Source: Gadus chalcogrammus (taxonomy: Eukaryota > Chordata > Actinopteri > Gadiformes > Gadidae). Taken from it: a stretch of 64,000 nucleotides of DNA. Under the pieces are notes generated by a model, which saw only the letters and a program-made list of their open reading frames with translations, was not told the DNA's origin and ran no database searches. Shown one piece after another: positions 61,080 through 64,000 of the stretch. The translations under genes and the position numbers were made by a program. The DNA lies in the NCBI RefSeq assembly GCF_026213295.1, contig NC_079414.1:886130-950129 (forward strand). The letters are read 5' to 3'. Position 1 is the stretch's first letter. The number at the start of each line of letters is the position of its first letter.

Positions 61080-61924
61080 CACTGTACCAGAGCTATAGAG
61101 AGAGAGAGTTGCGACACGCTATGATCTCGCCGACAGGGTGGTCACGTGGTTGTCACGTGGTTCATGTAAGCCTCAATAGTTCCAAACACGCCACGCTTTC
61201 AATGTTATTCTATGGGACGACAGCAGAGATTTCAATATTAAATGGTAAATATGAATGAAAAAATTACATACAAGTATTTGTCTGACTGTTATTGCATTAT
61301 TGCATATTTGTAAATGTCAGTTTTACATTTAGAGCGGTAGGGGGGCAACTGAAAGCTATCTATAAGTACTATTACTTAGATACGTTTTTAAGTTTTGGAG
61401 GGAAAGCTTCACGTTCGTGTTAGCATACTGGCCTAACCTTAACTTTTACCTTACATCTGTGTTGAAATCTAAGTATTCAAGATGTTCTACCATGATCATT
61501 TAAAGATATAAGCCACACAAAGTATCAAATATATTAAAGAATAACAACTCATTACGCTTGGATGAATGAAATTGTATTTTTTTTTATTAAACAATTAGTG
61601 TGACAAGAACAAGTGATTGCGATTGTGTGAACAGATTCAACAATGGACACAGCAGGGAACACTATATACTTAGGGAAAACCATTAACATATAACGTTGCA
61701 AATATACTATACTTTATGCCATTACAATACTTAGAATAGCCCTAGCAAATTCAAAATGGGTTTAGGAGGGAGGATCCTCGTTTGGTCATGAACTCTGACC
61801 TCTAACCTATTCTCAAAAGTCGGGGCATAAGTGGTTGAGGAACAGTTGTTACCCGCTCTGTGATCTTCAATGGTGTCATGGTTCATTGGTTACAACTAAC
61901 ATTTTATAGATCAATGGTCATACC

Positions 61925-63091
61925 ATGGTTGGCTGTGCAGCATTTGGATGCGCCAATCGGTCCGAGAAGGGTTATCACGGCTTCCCCAAGGACCAAGAGC
62001 GCAGGGAGAAATGGATGGCAATGGTCAGCCGTCAAAACTTATTGACAGTCAGCAACAGTCAAAAACAATGTAACGTAATGTTCAGATCACTTGCTAGCAT
62101 TTCAAAGGGCATAATAATTCTAAGTGTAGAGAATTATGACTTTCCAATGATATTTGAAGTGCAATGGAAACTGATATTAAAGCCTACCTACAGGTACACT
62201 TTGAAAATGACCAATTCAAAGCCACAAAAGTAGATAGGATGTTGAAGTTGAGGCCCGATGCAGGCCCAACAGTTTTCATCCATCGCCCTAAACCGAAGAG
62301 GAGGAAACCCCCTTCTGTGAGGGTGTTTCTCCGGAACCAAGTGCAACGGACCACACATATTGCGCCAAATTAAACTTCGGTATGATCCATGCAGCTAACA
62401 ATATTCCCCATTTCATGTAATTCAAGAATAGCCTACACTCCTAATGAGATTACATAATTCATACTTGTACATTCAGTTTAAAAAACAACTAGAAGGCAGG
62501 GATTCTCTGAGGATTTGCACACAATGTAGATAATCAACACATTTCTACCCAATTAACAATTGCCGGTAGATCCATTTATAAATTGTATTGGTTTCTGATT
62601 GTGGCAGATGATTTAATTCACATTACAGAAATGTTTTGCTTTAATTCATTTTCTTACATTGGAGATGACAGTAGTTGCAAATGCAAAGGCAAAATACATA
62701 TAACAGCAACATTACCTTGTAATTGTTACAGAGATGGAGGGAGAAATTTAGGTGGATTTCAAGAGCGTTGAAAAGGACATCACAGGAGACAGAGAGAGGA
62801 ATCAAGAGGCCACATTGCCAGGGGCAGGTGATTCAGGGGCAGGTTATCCAGCGGCGGGTGATCCAGGTATTTGTGTGCCGAGGGCCAGTCAGTCAGGGGT
62901 CAACAGTGAAGGAATAACTTTTGCCAGGGCCAGCTGCTCCAGGGACCAGACTGCCAGGGACTGATGGGGCGACTGTGGAGGACCTAATAAGGCAACTAGA
63001 AAAGGAAAAATTAATGAGAAGGAGAGCAGAGAGGGCTATTGCAAAACAAAAAAGAATCAATTTGGCACTAAGAGAATCAATTTGGCATTAA
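61925..63091 (+). pseudogene. THAP-domain, coiled-coil gene (spliced; probably broken)
   Basis: Exon 1 runs 61925-62074 and starts 'MVGCAAFGCANRSEK' with the first THAP cysteines (C-x4-C), then 'YHGFPKDQERREKWMAMV'. It ends 'QCN' before gtaatg. Exon 2 starts at 62194 after ctacag with 'VHFENDQF', so splicing gives C-N-V-H, the C-x2-H of the zinc site. It goes on with 'LRPDAGPTVFIHRPKPKRRK', the usual THAP end and a basic tail. Exon 2 is open to a stop at 62371-62373. A downstream exon (from about 62733) is Gly/Pro-rich and then gives a coiled coil, 'DLIRQLEKEKLMRRRAERA', ending 63091. The linkage between exons 2 and 3 and one frame change near 62920 are uncertain. THAP domains bind specific DNA. 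Confidence 0.72.
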
Positions 63092-63092
63092 G
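63053..63092 (+). repeat. 20-bp tandem duplication in the coiled-coil exon
   Basis: agaatcaatttggcactaag at 63053-63072 is followed directly by the same 20 bases with one change at 63073-63092. Twenty is not a multiple of three, so it shifts the frame and creates the stop at 63089-63091; a single copy would leave the frame open for about 17 more basic residues. Confidence 0.85.
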
Positions 63093-63378
63093 AAAGAGAA
63101 ACAATTCAGTCAACAAGAAGTTAAAACGAAAAAGCCATACAGGTTAAATTGACCGCCGATCATAATCAGCATTGTTGAATCGGCGGCATCTGTAGGGCTT
63201 CATGTGCTGAACATCACCCTTTCCAGGATATAATTAAACAAACACTGTTATTTCTACTAGCTATCGCATCATAAAACCCGTCCTTAAATCAACCTAAATT
63301 ATCCTAGTAATCCAACATAAATAAATAACTAAATAAAAGTTAGATTCACTAGTACTGAACTTTGTAATTGTTGGTGTA

Positions 63379-63753
63379 GATACCATCACATGGTGCAGTC
63401 GAGCTAACAAACTAGCAGGCAATCGGTCGTCTACCAAGATAAAAATATATATAATGACGCTGTGCATATACAAATAAATATCAATATATGCATCATAAAG
63501 GTCCTGATACAATATAGACAGTTGACAATTCAAAAGAGGTAGCTATTTAATCAATTTACCCCTGGAGATACCTTCACAGATGGTGAAGTTGAGCTAACAA
63601 ACTAGCAAGCATTCGGTCGTCTACCAAGATAAATATATATATAATTACGCTGTGCATTTACAAATAAAGATCAGTATACGCATCATAAAGGGCCTCTGAT
63701 ACAATATAGACAGTTGACAATTCAAAAGAGGTAGCTATTTAATCAATTTACCT
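63379..63753 (+). repeat. 188-bp tandem duplication near the right end of the THAP element
   Basis: Two adjacent copies (63379-63560 and 63567-63753) share 'gagctaacaaactagca', 'cggtcgtctaccaagata' and 'aaaagaggtagctatttaat', with scattered substitutions. Non-coding; the minus-strand frame across it is a shadow. Confidence 0.85.
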
Positions 63754-64000
63754 CAGAAGTTACTCGGCGGCCAGCAATGGAAATGAACGGTCTCCTACGC
63801 CGTAAAATGGTTGTTTGGAACTATTCGAGGCTCCATACCCCGGAAGTAGGCGCTACAACGGAGCCCAATGGAAGTGTCGCAACTCTCTCTCTCTATAGCT
63901 CTGCACTGTACTATCTGCCAACCCGGTATCACGCAATTGTGTGCTCCTGCGCACAAACGTTAATCTATTGAAGCGTGTTCCCGAGCACGATAGTCCGACT

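Larger units (their letters stand above)
61088..63903 (+). mobile_element. THAP-carrying element with 30-bp identical inverted ends and 8-bp duplication (P-element-like)
   Basis: The first 30 bases, starting cagagctatagagagaga and ending gttgcgacac, are repeated exactly in inverse at the right end. The exact duplication cactgtac flanks both sides (61080-61087 and 63904-63911). Further in, 'aatagttccaaac' is shared between the two subterminal regions. The only gene is a THAP plus coiled-coil gene (61925-63091). Eight-base duplications occur in hAT and P superfamilies, and P transposases begin with THAP followed by a leucine zipper, so a P-like origin is the best reading; a hAT-type element that captured a THAP gene is the alternative. 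No RNase-H-like domain is present. Confidence 0.78.

Overview
This is a 64 kb stretch of vertebrate nuclear DNA, almost certainly from a teleost fish; a clupeiform is possible but I cannot prove it. The reasons are GT-AG introns inside broken reading frames, long (CA)n microsatellites, an L2-type LINE with an SGNH-esterase ORF1, tRNA-derived SINEs, and many Harbinger, hAT, Tc1/pogo and TTAA-flanked DNA transposons nested in one another. I see no convincing single-copy host gene. Nearly all recognisable coding sequence belongs to transposons and is decayed.

Layout. 1-6.8 kb: AT-rich DNA, a hAT element with 8-bp target duplications (973-1989), a TTAA-flanked snapback element (2866-4532) and a foldback. 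About 6.85-23.14 kb: what I read as one ancient ISL2EU/IS4EU-like transposon. It has related inverted ends, a plus-strand SWIM - YqaJ - PHD gene and a convergent minus-strand THAP - DDE transposase. It is split by at least seven later insertions; removing them leaves roughly 4.7 kb. 23.68-30.36 kb: a second large element with inverted ends and 'tatgttcccc' subterminal repeats. It carries a seven-exon broken gene with an integrase-type H2C2 zinc-binding region and an F-box-like region, and itself holds two hAT insertions. 31.3-32.4 kb: two long CA tracts.

32.7-42.0 kb: an L2 LINE with SGNH ORF1 and a reverse-transcriptase ORF2. Its 3' UTR is tandemly duplicated around a Tc1/mariner-like element that encodes an Arg-Gly-rich helix-turn-helix protein. 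One duplicate holds a Harbinger insertion and the other keeps the empty site. 42.8-43.25 kb: a 20-bp minisatellite in perfect register. 43.6-45.5 and 50.5-52.5 kb: two more TTAA-flanked elements built around kilobase-scale palindromes. 46.3-48.0 kb: an inverted-repeat element filled with GATATC motifs. 53.7-56.4 kb: two interlocked long-inverted-repeat elements with oppositely oriented SINE heads. 57-58.5 kb: a head-to-tail array of an unclassified repeat.

61.09-63.90 kb: a 2.8 kb element with identical 30-bp terminal inverted repeats and an exact 8-bp target duplication. Inside it is an intron-containing THAP-domain gene with a coiled coil. THAP plus coiled coil plus 8-bp duplication is what P-element-type transposons show; no catalytic domain is visible. 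The strongest discoveries are the ISL2EU-like giant (6.85-23.14 kb), the THAP element (61.09-63.90 kb) and the H2C2/F-box-like element (23.68-30.36 kb). Family names rest on motif recognition from memory; no database search was run.
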